This document shows, in pieces, positions 7,621-15,413 of a stretch of DNA of 36,998 nucleotides. The position numbers were made by a program, and so were the translations under genes. Under the pieces are notes generated by a model, which worked only from the letters and a program-made list of their open reading frames with translations, was not told the DNA's origin and made no database searches. Location of the stretch: the NCBI GenBank assembly GCA_018397055.1, contig JAGTQS010000004.1, forward strand, positions 1 to 36,998. The letters are read 5' to 3'. Source of the DNA: Candidatus Bathyarchaeota archaeon. Lineage in GTDB: Archaea; Thermoproteota; Bathyarchaeia; Bathyarchaeales; DTEX01. The stretch's first letter is position 1; each line of letters starts with the position of its first letter.

Positions 7621-8778
7621 ATGGTCTTGATTGATTTACGCAACCAGAAAACTGCGAGAACCAAAGAGGAAATGCTTAAGCATCTGAAAAGTTTTCGGTT
7701 AGAACCTCGTTTTTCTGCTGGAGTCTGGTTTTTCTTTCCAGGGGGAAGCCGATTTCACGAAGCCTTTATAGAAAAGGGCTCGGTACAGGACACGCTTGAC
7801 AAGGTTGCGCACCTTTACGACTGTGGAGTGATTGATTCAAGTTTCGGTTTGGAAGCCCACTATCCCAACGAGGTAAACGATGAGCTCCTAGACAAGTATA
7901 AGAGCCTTCAAAAAGAAACGGGCATCAAGCTGATAACCGTTGTCCCAAACCTTTTCTACGAGAAATCGTTCGAGTTCGGCTCACTCTCAAATCCCAACCC
8001 GAAAATAAGGAAAAAGGCCATTGACCGTACAATTACGACCCTGAAAATTAACAAGGAACTCGGCACCGAATTCTGCATTGTTTGGCCCGGCGGAGACGGA
8101 TACGAGAATCCCTTTGGAACCGAATTCTACAGCATGTGGGACAACTTCGAGAAAGGGTTAGCTGAAGCCATGGACGCTGTTCCAGGACTCAGGGTTGCCA
8201 TTGAGCCAAAGCCCTACGAGCCGAGGGGAAACAACATATATAGGAACACGGCGAACGGGCTTCTCATGGCTAGAAACATCGAGGCACTGTTGACTTCCAA
8301 GGAGAACAGAAAAATCCTCAGCGAAGGGCACGCACTTGTTTGTTTGAATCCTGAAGTTGGGCATGTGCTTATGGGGCACGAGGAGCTAGCGTACTCCTTT
8401 GCCTCCATACTTAGAGAAGGCAGACTTGCACACACGCATTGGAACAGTCAGCCTCTTGGTAACTATGACCAAGACCTGAACGTGGGAGTGTTGGGCCTTG
8501 ACCAGATGTACGCAGCGATGCTTGTGCTAAGGATGTACGGATATAAGTGCAGGTTTGGGATAGACATCAACCCGGAGAGGATGCCTGTTGAAAGAGCCCT
8601 GGTTCTTAACATTAATGCGCTTAGAGCAGCGTGTGACCGTGTGAACCAGATTGACTACGAAAGACTTGTTGAAGCCATGTATAATCCTGAACAAAACAGA
8701 GGCGCAGCAGAAGACATCTTAACGAGAGCTTTGGCTCCGCCTTCAACTAAACTCATCGACTTGAACAAAGCAGACTAG
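7621..8778 (+). CDS. Xylose-isomerase-like sugar isomerase (TIM barrel)
   Basis: A 385-residue TIM-barrel sugar isomerase related to class I xylose isomerases: IEPKPYEPRG (E195), NPEVGHVLMGHE (E245, H248), NYDQDLNVG (D283, D285) and FGIDINPER (D315) match the two-metal site. One key position differs. The XylA segment HIDLNGQ, whose Asp is a metal ligand, aligns with HTHWNSQ here, placing H273 where Asp is expected. L-rhamnose isomerase also uses His at the comparable ligand, so the enzyme may act on a sugar other than xylose. Substrate is unknown. The ATG at 7621 follows a gatgatat sequence and an AT-rich element (aaaattttatg, near 7577) that could be its TATA box. It stands alone between hypE and a minus-strand zinc-ribbon gene. 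Confidence 0.75.
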   Translation: MVLIDLRNQKTARTKEEMLKHLKSFRLEPRFSAGVWFFFPGGSRFHEAFIEKGSVQDTLDKVAHLYDCGVIDSSFGLEAHYPNEVNDELLDKYKSLQKETGIKLITVVPNLFYEKSFEFGSLSNPNPKIRKKAIDRTITTLKINKELGTEFCIVWPGGDGYENPFGTEFYSMWDNFEKGLAEAMDAVPGLRVAIEPKPYEPRGNNIYRNTANGLLMARNIEALLTSKENRKILSEGHALVCLNPEVGHVLMGHEELAYSFASILREGRLAHTHWNSQPLGNYDQDLNVGVLGLDQMYAAMLVLRMYGYKCRFGIDINPERMPVERALVLNINALRAACDRVNQIDYERLVEAMYNPEQNRGAAEDILTRALAPPSTKLIDLNKAD

Positions 8779-8872
8779 AAAGAACCTTTTCTGCGGCACG
8801 AAAATCTGTTTCCGCCTCAGCCTCTGTAACCTTACGTGTTAGGCGTGTGTTTGCATCGAATCTTTTAAGGCT

Positions 8873-9193
8873 CTATTTGTCTTCTTCGCTGTTCGATTGT
8901 TTCGGGAGAATCTTAAAGTGCGGTTGAAGCCTACCTGAGCTTAAAAGGGCGTTCATAAAGAAATACGTGTCCGCGTACTTTTGTTTTACCATGTTTTCTA
9001 TTTCCCCTGCCGAATAGATTTTTCCAACTTCGAGCTTTAGCTGCTCGTCAATCATTGCGTCAACGATGCCTGATTGTTCTAACACGTAGCCGCAGTCGCC
9101 GCAGAAGGTTGCCTCAGTGTCTCTGAGAATCGTTTCCGAGCCGCATTTAGAGCACTTTTTGCCTTTAACTTGGAAAAGCTCTTTCTCCGCCAT
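8873..9193 (-). CDS. Small zinc-ribbon protein, unknown function
   Basis: About 106 residues with an N-terminal zinc ribbon made by C14/C17 (CSKC) and C31/C34 (CGDC), followed by a helical part with KYADTYFFMNALLSSGRLQP. I do not recognise a characterised family. I chose the ATG at 9193; a TTG at 9208 would add five residues but has no ribosome binding site, and a GGCGGTG touches the ATG. It lies about 100 bp downstream of the URO-D gene on the same strand and could be cotranscribed with it. The 94 bp between this gene and the isomerase gene (8779-8872) show nothing recognisable. Confidence 0.6.
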   Translation of the reverse strand: MAEKELFQVKGKKCSKCGSETILRDTEATFCGDCGYVLEQSGIVDAMIDEQLKLEVGKIYSAGEIENMVKQKYADTYFFMNALLSSGRLQPHFKILPKQSNSEEDK

Positions 9194-9294
9194 CACCGCC
9201 CACAACAATAAGAATTGTCAGAGTATCCTAATACCGTTTTCGATTAAACACGAAAAGTATGAAGTCGTAAACATGGAAGTGAAACAGCTCAGGC

Positions 9295-10278
9295 TTAAAA
9301 GTTCTTAAGCGGATATCTTCCGTATTTTTGGCCAGTTTCTGAAAGGATGATGGCGTTAGTTGGCGGGACGCCTTTGTAGATGCAGTTGCTTGTGGTTAGA
9401 AAGAATCCGCCTCCTGGAGCTGCGTCTCTGATGCATTGTTTTGCCTCTTCAACGACTTGTAAGGGTGTCCCGTACGCCATCGTCGTCGCTGCGTCCACGT
9501 TTCCGCAAACTGCAATTTTGTCGCAGAAACGCTGTTTAACCTCTGCGAGTCTCATGCCTGCGCTTGGGTCCACGCTGTGTAATGCGTCTATTCCCGTTGC
9601 GACCAAATCGTTAATTATTGGCCAGATGTTGCCATCCGTATGCTTCACGAAGAAAACCCCTTTACTGTGCGCGGCATCAACCAGCTTCTTAAGGTAAGGG
9701 AAAATCAGGTCGCGGTAAACCCACAGTGGATAGAAAGGTCCTTCTTTCAGGCAATAGTCTGTACAGTCAAAAACAAGCTCGACGCCTGCGTCAGCCTGCT
9801 CCTTAATGTTTTCAACAGAAGCCTTAATCATGGCGTCCATTTGTCTTTTGAACTCAGCGGGTTTCGTGAAAACATACTGCACAGTGCTAGCCATGTTCTT
9901 GCCTTCAGGAATGCCGAGGGTTCCACCAGCTGACCCTGCAATCAAGTAATCCGGCGCAACCTTCTTGAGTAGCCTTATGGCCTTTATTTGGTCTGGGACA
10001 AACGTGACTCTGATGACGTCGTAGCCCATTTTCATGCAGGTTTCAGCCAAGACAAGCGTGTTGTATTCGGTGACGTCAAATCTTTGCTGCTGTTTGGTTA
10101 TGGGAGCTTCTTTGAGGAAGTCTTGGAAAACCTTTTTTGTCCAATCGTCCTGTTCTTGGCTAACGACAAATTTTTTGCCGATTACCGCCTCGGGATACTG
10201 GAACTCGAGCTCAAACATTGGCACGCGGTCAGGCTCCTCAAGTTCCAAAGCGCAAATCGCCCTTTCACGAGGTTGCAT
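9295..10278 (-). CDS. Uroporphyrinogen decarboxylase (URO-D) family protein, probable corrinoid-type methyltransferase relative
   Basis: A 327-residue TIM barrel of the URO-D/MtaA/CmuA superfamily, opening with PRERAICALELEEPDRVPMF and containing FVKHTDGNIWPIINDLVATG and GIDALHSVDPSAGM. In methylcobamide:CoM methyltransferases a His-x-Cys pair binds zinc; here the segment reads HTDG, so that cysteine is missing and methyl transfer to CoM is not supported. True haem synthesis is also unlikely for this clade. The substrate is unknown. I set the start at the ATG at 10278 because GAGAGG lies seven bases upstream; a TTG at 10299 would add seven residues. A second URO-D protein lies at 34950, but the two are clearly divergent. 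Confidence 0.75.
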   Translation of the reverse strand: MQPRERAICALELEEPDRVPMFELEFQYPEAVIGKKFVVSQEQDDWTKKVFQDFLKEAPITKQQQRFDVTEYNTLVLAETCMKMGYDVIRVTFVPDQIKAIRLLKKVAPDYLIAGSAGGTLGIPEGKNMASTVQYVFTKPAEFKRQMDAMIKASVENIKEQADAGVELVFDCTDYCLKEGPFYPLWVYRDLIFPYLKKLVDAAHSKGVFFVKHTDGNIWPIINDLVATGIDALHSVDPSAGMRLAEVKQRFCDKIAVCGNVDAATTMAYGTPLQVVEEAKQCIRDAAPGGGFFLTTSNCIYKGVPPTNAIILSETGQKYGRYPLKNF

Positions 10279-10408
10279 GTAACGGCCTCTCAAACACAAT
10301 GTTCTAAATCGTCTTTCACTATTTATGACTGGATTTGAACAAGAAATAATATACTATTGTTAATATTAATAAGTGAATTCATTTTGTGATTGATGTGAGG
10401 TAACGGGT
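10279..10408. promoter_or_regulatory. Divergent promoter region, URO-D gene / dehydrogenase gene
   Basis: The 130-bp gap is very AT-rich between about 10340 and 10385 (aataatatactattgttaat and following). It has several TATA-like cores usable in either direction, such as agtatatta on the minus strand and ttaatattaat on the plus strand. The two metabolic genes may share control; no defined operator was found. Confidence 0.4.
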
Positions 10409-11449
10409 TTGAGGAGAAGAATGAAGTCTGCAGTTTTGCATAAGGCTGGAGACCTGAGAATTGAGGAGGTTGACGTTCCAAAAATTGGCCCTAACGACGT
10501 TCTCATAAAAATGAGGTGCGTCGGGATTTGCGGCTCAGACATCCATTATTACCTTGAGGGCAGAATTGGCTCATTCATTGTTGACAAGCCGTTAATTCTT
10601 GGGCATGAATGTTCAGGAGAGGTTGCGGAAGTCGGCAGAAACGTTACACGCGTCAAGGTTGGGCAGAGAATAATAATAGAGCCAGGTTTCACTTGCGGAA
10701 GATGCAGCTACTGCAGAAGTGGAAGATACAATCTTTGTAAGGACGTCCTGTTTTATGGAACCCCGCCTGTGCATGGGGCTTTCGCAGAGTACGCCTACGC
10801 GCCTGAGACGAACGTTTACCTGATGCCCGGCAACATGTCTCTCGAGGAAGGGGCGATGATTGAACCCTTAGCAGTTGGGATGATGGCTGCGAAACGTGGA
10901 AGGGTTTCAGTTAATGATTCAGTGGCAATCTTAGGCGCGGGACCAATTGGGCAGATGGCGCTTCAAGCAGTTAAGGCGTATGGAGTGATTGAAACATACG
11001 TAACCGACGTGGTCGATTATAGGCTGGAATACGCAAAAAAGGCAGGTGCAAAAGCCGTGGTAAACGCCGCAAAAGAAGACGTTGTTGGAAAAATATTGGA
11101 GCTAACAGACAACGAAGGCGTCGACGTCGTCATAGAAGCCTCAGGCGCAGTTTCCGCCGTTAAGCAGACGCTGGACATCGCAAAACGTGGAGGACGAATA
11201 GTGCAAGTAGGATGGCCAATGACTGAGGTCCCGTTTCCAATAGCCAAAATCATAGGAAACGAACTCGAGGTACTCGGCGTACACAGATACGCAAACGTTT
11301 ACCCAACAGCCATAAAAGCCGTATCAACAGGAAAAGTCGACGTCAAGCCCTTCATTACGCATCGCTTCCCATTCGAAAAAATAACAGAAGCCTTCGAAAC
11401 CCAAATCAAAAAAACAGGCAACCCAATGAAAATAATCGTCAAAATCTGA
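10409..11449 (+). CDS. Zinc-dependent medium-chain dehydrogenase, sorbitol/xylitol/threonine dehydrogenase-like
   Basis: A 346-residue MDR oxidoreductase that should oxidise a polyol or hydroxy-acid-type substrate with NAD. Catalytic zinc ligands are present (C41 in GICGSD, H66-E67 in GHECSG, E152 in IEPLAV). The structural zinc cluster is complete (C96, C99, C102, C110). The Rossmann motif is GAGPIG (176-181), and D200 at the end of the second strand favours NAD over NADP. The substrate cannot be fixed; sorbitol, xylitol or L-threonine enzymes are all close. Two starts are possible: TTG at 10409 behind GTGAGGT (seven-base spacing) and ATG at 10421 behind GAGGAG. The TTG fits the start pattern elsewhere in the window, the ATG fits family length. 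Confidence 0.85.
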   Translation: MRRRMKSAVLHKAGDLRIEEVDVPKIGPNDVLIKMRCVGICGSDIHYYLEGRIGSFIVDKPLILGHECSGEVAEVGRNVTRVKVGQRIIIEPGFTCGRCSYCRSGRYNLCKDVLFYGTPPVHGAFAEYAYAPETNVYLMPGNMSLEEGAMIEPLAVGMMAAKRGRVSVNDSVAILGAGPIGQMALQAVKAYGVIETYVTDVVDYRLEYAKKAGAKAVVNAAKEDVVGKILELTDNEGVDVVIEASGAVSAVKQTLDIAKRGGRIVQVGWPMTEVPFPIAKIIGNELEVLGVHRYANVYPTAIKAVSTGKVDVKPFITHRFPFEKITEAFETQIKKTGNPMKIIVKI

Positions 11450-11633
11450 ATTCCTTCTAAGAAATAAGAAACTAAGATGTTGAAAAGGTCATATCTTAAG
11501 AATCCACTGCGTAAAGCAGCTGTCCAAAAAAGCACGTTCAAATAAAAAGCCAAGAGGGCTACGAGAATCCTCTCTTAATTTTAGCGGTAACTCCTCAAGA
11601 AGAGTCTTCCTATATGAGTGTAAGGCATAATGG

Positions 11634-11711
11634 TGGTGGACTGGGGGGGATTTGAACCCCCGACCTCCTGAGTGCAAGTCAGGCGTTCATGCCAAACTGA
11701 ACTACCAGCCC
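11634..11711 (-). tRNA. tRNA-Ala (anticodon UGC)
   Basis: A complete cloverleaf can be folded by hand: acceptor stem GGGCTGG with CCAGTCC, D stem GTTC with GAAC, anticodon stem CCTGA with TCAGG, loop CTTGCAC giving anticodon TGC, and T arm GGGGG-TTCAAAT-CCCCC. The acceptor contains the G3:U70 wobble, the identity element of tRNA-Ala. The body is 75 nt (11637-11711), A73 is present and CCA is encoded at 11634-11636. There is no intron. An upstream AT-rich core (aatatt near 11735) is a candidate TATA box. Confidence 0.96.
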
Positions 11712-11826
11712 CTATTTGTTGTTTGCCTAGTTGAATATTGGGAAAAGAGGCTGTATTTTAGGTTTTATGATTTTTTGGTGAAAGTTTTAAATGTAACGTT
11801 GATTTTTTGGTTTTTGGCGATCCACA

Positions 11827-12882
11827 TTGTTAGCGAGGAAAATATTTTTCACAAAGCCGAAAACGGCGGAGATTGTTAGGTACAAATTGGACGAGACGTT
11901 GGGCGAACATGAGGTTCTTGTGCAAACGCTGTATTCGATTGTTAGCTCAGGAACTGAGGGGGCTAACTTCGCTAATCCCGATGTTGAAAAAATAGATGTG
12001 GACTCGTGGATGAGAAACCCTGGCTACGGAAGCGTGGGCAAGGTTCTTGCCGTCGGCGAAAAGGTCAAGGACTACAAGGTAGGCGACCTCGTTTTCAGCA
12101 CGAAAAACCATTGTTCGCACTTTAAAATCGACGAAAGATACGACCCCTCAAGGTACTCGCTTTTCATGATTAAGCTCCCCGACCAAATAGAGCCGATAAA
12201 AGCCGTCTTCGCCCGAATGGCGGATGTGGCGATGAGCGCGATCCGAATGGCAGACCTTGGACTCGGAGACACTGTTGTCGTCATTGGGCTTGGACTTGTC
12301 GGAAACTTCGCCGCCCAGCTGTTCCAGCTTGCCGGAGCAGATGTTATGGCAGCGGATTTAGTTGAATTCCGCCTTGAACGTGCAAAGCAGTGCGGTATAA
12401 AAAGGGTTGTTAACTCCCAAAACTGGGATGAGTTCAAAAAGGCCGTCATGAACTGGACTGAAGGCAAAGGAGCCCAAATCGTGGTTGAAGCCATAGGTTT
12501 CTCTCCAGTCATCGCCAAAGCTGTGGGTTTAGCCCGTTCCCACGGCGAGGTCATTTTACTCGGCAGCCCAAGAGGAGAGGCGGTGATGGACATAACCCCG
12601 ATGCTTTCCGACGTTCACCTTAGGCACGTCACAATTAAAGGCGGACTTGAGTGGCTTTGGTCGGTTCCCGATGGTCCATACTACCATCCAAGCCGGTTCT
12701 CGAAGATGGCTAACCTGAAGCAAATCTTTTCCTACCTGAAGTCGGGAGCCCTCGTCACTGAGCCGCTGCTGACCCACATTGTTCCCCCTGAAAAATGCCA
12801 AGAAGTCTACGAAGGTCTAGCTGGAGGCATAAAGGGAACTCTTAGAACCACGTACCTTGGCGTAGTCTACGATTGGACTTGA
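11827..12882 (+). CDS. Medium-chain dehydrogenase lacking the catalytic-zinc cysteine (BchC-like group)
   Basis: A 351-residue MDR-superfamily oxidoreductase with an N-terminal GroES-like part and a Rossmann domain (VIGLGLVGNF, 152-161; D177 in the second strand suggests NAD). The catalytic zinc Cys of classical alcohol dehydrogenases is replaced: the segment reads SIVSSGTEGANF (41-45 SGTEG). The four-Cys structural zinc lobe is also absent. This pattern is found in BchC-like and similar zinc-independent dehydrogenases acting on unknown sugars or secondary alcohols. The start is TTG at 11827 with GGCGAT five bases upstream; no nearby ATG is in frame. The end is followed by a 123-bp gap before the methyltransferase gene. 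Confidence 0.78.
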   Translation: MLARKIFFTKPKTAEIVRYKLDETLGEHEVLVQTLYSIVSSGTEGANFANPDVEKIDVDSWMRNPGYGSVGKVLAVGEKVKDYKVGDLVFSTKNHCSHFKIDERYDPSRYSLFMIKLPDQIEPIKAVFARMADVAMSAIRMADLGLGDTVVVIGLGLVGNFAAQLFQLAGADVMAADLVEFRLERAKQCGIKRVVNSQNWDEFKKAVMNWTEGKGAQIVVEAIGFSPVIAKAVGLARSHGEVILLGSPRGEAVMDITPMLSDVHLRHVTIKGGLEWLWSVPDGPYYHPSRFSKMANLKQIFSYLKSGALVTEPLLTHIVPPEKCQEVYEGLAGGIKGTLRTTYLGVVYDWT

Positions 12883-13005
12883 GCCCTAGTTCCTAAAAAA
12901 TGTCCTAAGCGGCTAGCAACCATACTTTTTTGTTTTTTCACCATCTTCTGAGAGCAAAGGATTAAGGAACCCTTTGACATACATGTTTTCGGAGAACGCT
13001 GAGCC

Positions 13006-13857
13006 TTGCAGTTGCCAGTCCAAGATGAGATTCTAGCCTGCCTTCAGTTCGTGTTTCCGGAAATAGAATGGAAACTTGACGAAATCGTAAGCTTCTACAA
13101 GGCCATAGGCATCATGAATCTTAGCGGAAGACCGTATGCGGAACGCGAGAAAAAACTTTTCGAAGTCGTGTTTTTCGCCGACCACGTTGTGAGATGCGTT
13201 GAAAACATTTCGCGAAGGCGGGACATTGTTCTTTTGGACTGTGGCTGTGGACGCTCATACCTTCCCTTCTTCGTTAACCTGGTTCTTAGGAAAAAGCGGA
13301 GAACCATAATCTATATCGGCGTAGACGCGGAGCCTGAGCTTGTAAAAAAGTCGTCTCAAACAGCTGATGCCTTAGGCTACACGAACATGGAGTTCCACCA
13401 AAGTAGCATAATCGCTTTTGAACCGGAAAAGAAGCCTAACATAGTTTGCGCGCTTCATGCATGCGACACAGCAACTGACGAGGCGATAGCAAAAGGAATT
13501 CGGCTGAAAGCAAGGTTCATCGTCGCCGCTTCATGCTGTCAACGCCAAATAGTCAGTCAAATAGGCAAAGCAGCGACGAAGGTTCCTGAGCTTAAACCGT
13601 TCGTTGAGACAAAAATAGCCAAAGAATATGTTGGAGTGGCCTTAACAGAGACCCTGAGGAAGCTAGCCCTAGAAAGCTGCGGATACAAGGTTGACATGTT
13701 CGAGTTCGTTCCAACAAGGTACACGCCTAAAAACATCATGCTCCGCGCTGAAAAGAAACAGGCGCAAAACCCTGAAAGCCTAAAGGCGTACAGTGCCCTA
13801 AGAGACTACTTCAACGTGAAACCCAAAATCCAAGACTTTCTGCCAGAATTGCTGTGA
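13006..13857 (+). CDS. SAM-dependent methyltransferase (Methyltransf_32-like)
   Basis: A 283-residue Rossmann methyltransferase. Motif I is LLDCGCGRSYLPFF (76-89), the acidic end of the second strand is D107 in YIGVDAEPE, and the distinctive segment ALHACDTATDEAIAKG (149-164) followed by ASCCQRQI (175-182) matches the Methyltransf_32 group, which includes TRM13-like and GSTCD-like proteins. An RNA substrate is possible but unproven. The start is a TTG at 13006 with GGAG at 12991, a long spacing; the true start could be slightly downstream. It lies immediately before tRNA-His, which is on the opposite strand, so the tail of this transcript runs toward the tRNA gene. Confidence 0.75.
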   Translation: MQLPVQDEILACLQFVFPEIEWKLDEIVSFYKAIGIMNLSGRPYAEREKKLFEVVFFADHVVRCVENISRRRDIVLLDCGCGRSYLPFFVNLVLRKKRRTIIYIGVDAEPELVKKSSQTADALGYTNMEFHQSSIIAFEPEKKPNIVCALHACDTATDEAIAKGIRLKARFIVAASCCQRQIVSQIGKAATKVPELKPFVETKIAKEYVGVALTETLRKLALESCGYKVDMFEFVPTRYTPKNIMLRAEKKQAQNPESLKAYSALRDYFNVKPKIQDFLPELL

Positions 13858-13877
13858 GCCAAAATCTGATTTTTGGA

Positions 13878-13983
13878 GGCCGCTGCTGGGATTTGAACCC
13901 AGCCTCCAGGCTCCACAGGCCTGTTCGCTACCAGGTTTCGCGGAAGGCTTGTGTGTAAGCTTTTCCTCTACGTTACAGCGGCC
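13878..13983 (-). tRNA. tRNA-His (anticodon GUG) with an intron near position 9
   Basis: The acceptor stem GCCGCTG pairs fully with CAGCGGC, and an extra 5' G (13983) faces C73 (13878): the G-1:C73 pair unique to tRNA-His. The anticodon arm CAGGC-CTGTGGA-GCCTG gives GTG, and the T arm is CTGGG-TTCAAAT-CCCAG. The D arm is GCGA-AACCTGGTA-GCGA with GG at 18-19. Between U8 and G10 there are 33 bases where one is expected, so about 32 nt must be removed. CCA is not encoded (TCC follows). The 106-nt gene would mature to 74 nt. All identity elements point to a functional tRNA once spliced. Confidence 0.92.
13942..13973 (-). other. Putative 32-nt noncanonical tRNA intron (between U8 and G10)
   Basis: This extra segment of the tRNA-His gene folds into a hairpin: GCTT and AAGC flank a six-base loop (acacac), and GAGG with CTTC extends the stem with an A-rich bulge. 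Archaeal introns outside 37/38 are known in Thermoproteales and relatives and are cut by the splicing endonuclease at bulge-helix-bulge sites. I could not draw a strict bulge-helix-bulge motif, so exact ends are uncertain by one or two bases: 13942-13973 if A is position 9. Confidence 0.65.
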
Positions 13984-14066
13984 GCTTTTCTTTAGCTATG
14001 CAAGCCAATATTTTTGGATGTTAGCCTTTAATATTTATGTTTTGTATATAGGTTTGGCGGTTTGTG

Positions 14067-14525
14067 ATGAGCGAATCTTCTGAGGCGGAAATTGAATCTC
14101 AGCTTAAAGGCAAGACTTTGCTTGTTTACTGGTTTCTTCTTAGGTCTCAGGAGAAGCCTGTTGGCGTCCGTGAGATTCAGAGGGAACTTGGTTTTTCAAG
14201 CCCAAGCATTGCTGCTCACCATCTGGATAAGCTTCATTCTTTAGGTTTGGTTGAAAAGACGATTCAGGGCGAATATTTTCTTTCGCGAGAGGTGAAGGTT
14301 GGCGTCTTAAGGTTTTTCACGCGGCTTGGAAGGTTCATGATTCCCCGTTATCTTTTTTATTCGGTTTGGTTTTCCACGATGTTTGTTGTTTACCTGGTTC
14401 TCTGTTTCTCCTTTTACGGGTATAGCGGCAGCATTCACAATGTTGTGGCAATAATCTTCGGAGTCATCGCGTGCGGAATACTGTGGTATGAAACAATAAG
14501 GCTGTGGAAGCAGAGGCCTGCTTAA
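14067..14525 (+). CDS. Membrane-anchored winged-helix protein
   Basis: A 152-residue protein with an N-terminal winged helix (about 15-75: GVREIQRELGFSSPSIAAHH as the recognition region, then the wing LVEKTIQGEYFLS). Two predicted transmembrane segments follow, around 92-115 (beginning YLFYSVWFSTMFVVYLVL) and 124-145 (VVAIIFGVIACGILWYE). This puts a DNA-binding domain on the cytoplasmic face of the membrane, an arrangement common among archaeal one-component sensors, but no ligand domain is visible. I chose the ATG at 14067 with GGCGG six bases upstream; a GTG at 14064 adds one residue. Its target is unknown; the downstream sugar genes on the same strand begin 84 bp later. Confidence 0.7.
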   Translation: MSESSEAEIESQLKGKTLLVYWFLLRSQEKPVGVREIQRELGFSSPSIAAHHLDKLHSLGLVEKTIQGEYFLSREVKVGVLRFFTRLGRFMIPRYLFYSVWFSTMFVVYLVLCFSFYGYSGSIHNVVAIIFGVIACGILWYETIRLWKQRPA

Positions 14526-14609
14526 TAACAAAAAATCCAGAGTACAAAAACACTTTTAGATGTTAAATCTATAAACTTGGCTATAATAATTGATTTGAGT
14601 GTGATTTAT

Positions 14610-15395
14610 ATGAAGTTGGCAGTACAGGAAAACCTTGTTCCAGGAAAAAATGTTCTTGAAAAACTGCGTAGAATCGAAAAATACGGTTACGAAGGCGTGG
14701 AAGTCTTCTATAACGTTTTGCCTCAAATACTCGACGAACTGAAAAAGGCTTTACCGTCTTCAAAGGTCAAGTTCTCAACCGTCTGCGGGACACCTAGCGG
14801 CCTTCTCGGCCCAGACCGAAGAACAAGGGAAAACGCTTTGGAAGGAATCAGAAGCCTACTTAGGTTATGCTCGGACCTAGGTGGCGTAGGCGTCATCTGC
14901 GTTCCAATCTTTGGCGGTCCACAAATCTCCGACCTGTATCCTTGGCAGCCTGATGTTAAGCAGCTTGAAAAGAACGTTGTTGTTGAGGAGTTCAAAATTC
15001 TGGGCAGAGACGCTGACGACCTCGGCGTCTACTTGCTTTTGGAGCCTCTGAACCGTTACGAGACTCACTTCGTTAACAGGCTTGAACATGCAGTTAAGAT
15101 CGTCGAGGAGGTCGGCGTAGAGCACGTTCAGATGATGGCTGACTTCTTCCACATGAGCATCGAAGAGCAGGACATAGCCTCCAGCATAGAGGCAGCTTCG
15201 AAACACATCTTCCACGTTCACCTTGCGGACAGCAACAGGCTGCTTCCAGGACATGGACACACAGAGTTCAAAAAGCCGCTTCAAACCCTCAAAAAGGTCG
15301 GATTCAAACACTACATGGCTTTAGAATGCGGGGTTCCAGGCGACCCAGATGAAACTTTGCCCCAATGCGTAAAATACCTAAAGAGTTTCATGTAA
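14610..15395 (+). CDS. Sugar phosphate isomerase/epimerase family protein (AP-endonuclease-2 TIM barrel)
   Basis: A 261-residue TIM barrel of the D-tagatose 3-epimerase/IolE/hydroxypyruvate-isomerase type. The metal site is complete: E145 (LLEPLNRYE), D178 (MMADFFHM), H204 (FHVHLADSNR) and E239 (ALECGV). The FHVHLADSNR signature with a following HTEF is shared by sugar 3-epimerases. Substrate unknown. I set the start at the ATG at 14610, preceded by GTGTGAT; a TTG at 14577 would add eleven unlikely residues. The next gene, an oxidoreductase, starts 18 bp after its stop behind a strong ribosome binding site, so the two are surely cotranscribed. Epimerase plus Gfo/Idh oxidoreductase is a recurrent pair in inositol and rare-sugar breakdown. 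Confidence 0.8.
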   Translation: MKLAVQENLVPGKNVLEKLRRIEKYGYEGVEVFYNVLPQILDELKKALPSSKVKFSTVCGTPSGLLGPDRRTRENALEGIRSLLRLCSDLGGVGVICVPIFGGPQISDLYPWQPDVKQLEKNVVVEEFKILGRDADDLGVYLLLEPLNRYETHFVNRLEHAVKIVEEVGVEHVQMMADFFHMSIEEQDIASSIEAASKHIFHVHLADSNRLLPGHGHTEFKKPLQTLKKVGFKHYMALECGVPGDPDETLPQCVKYLKSFM

Positions 15396-15413
15396 ATCTG
15401 GAGGTGTGCAAAG

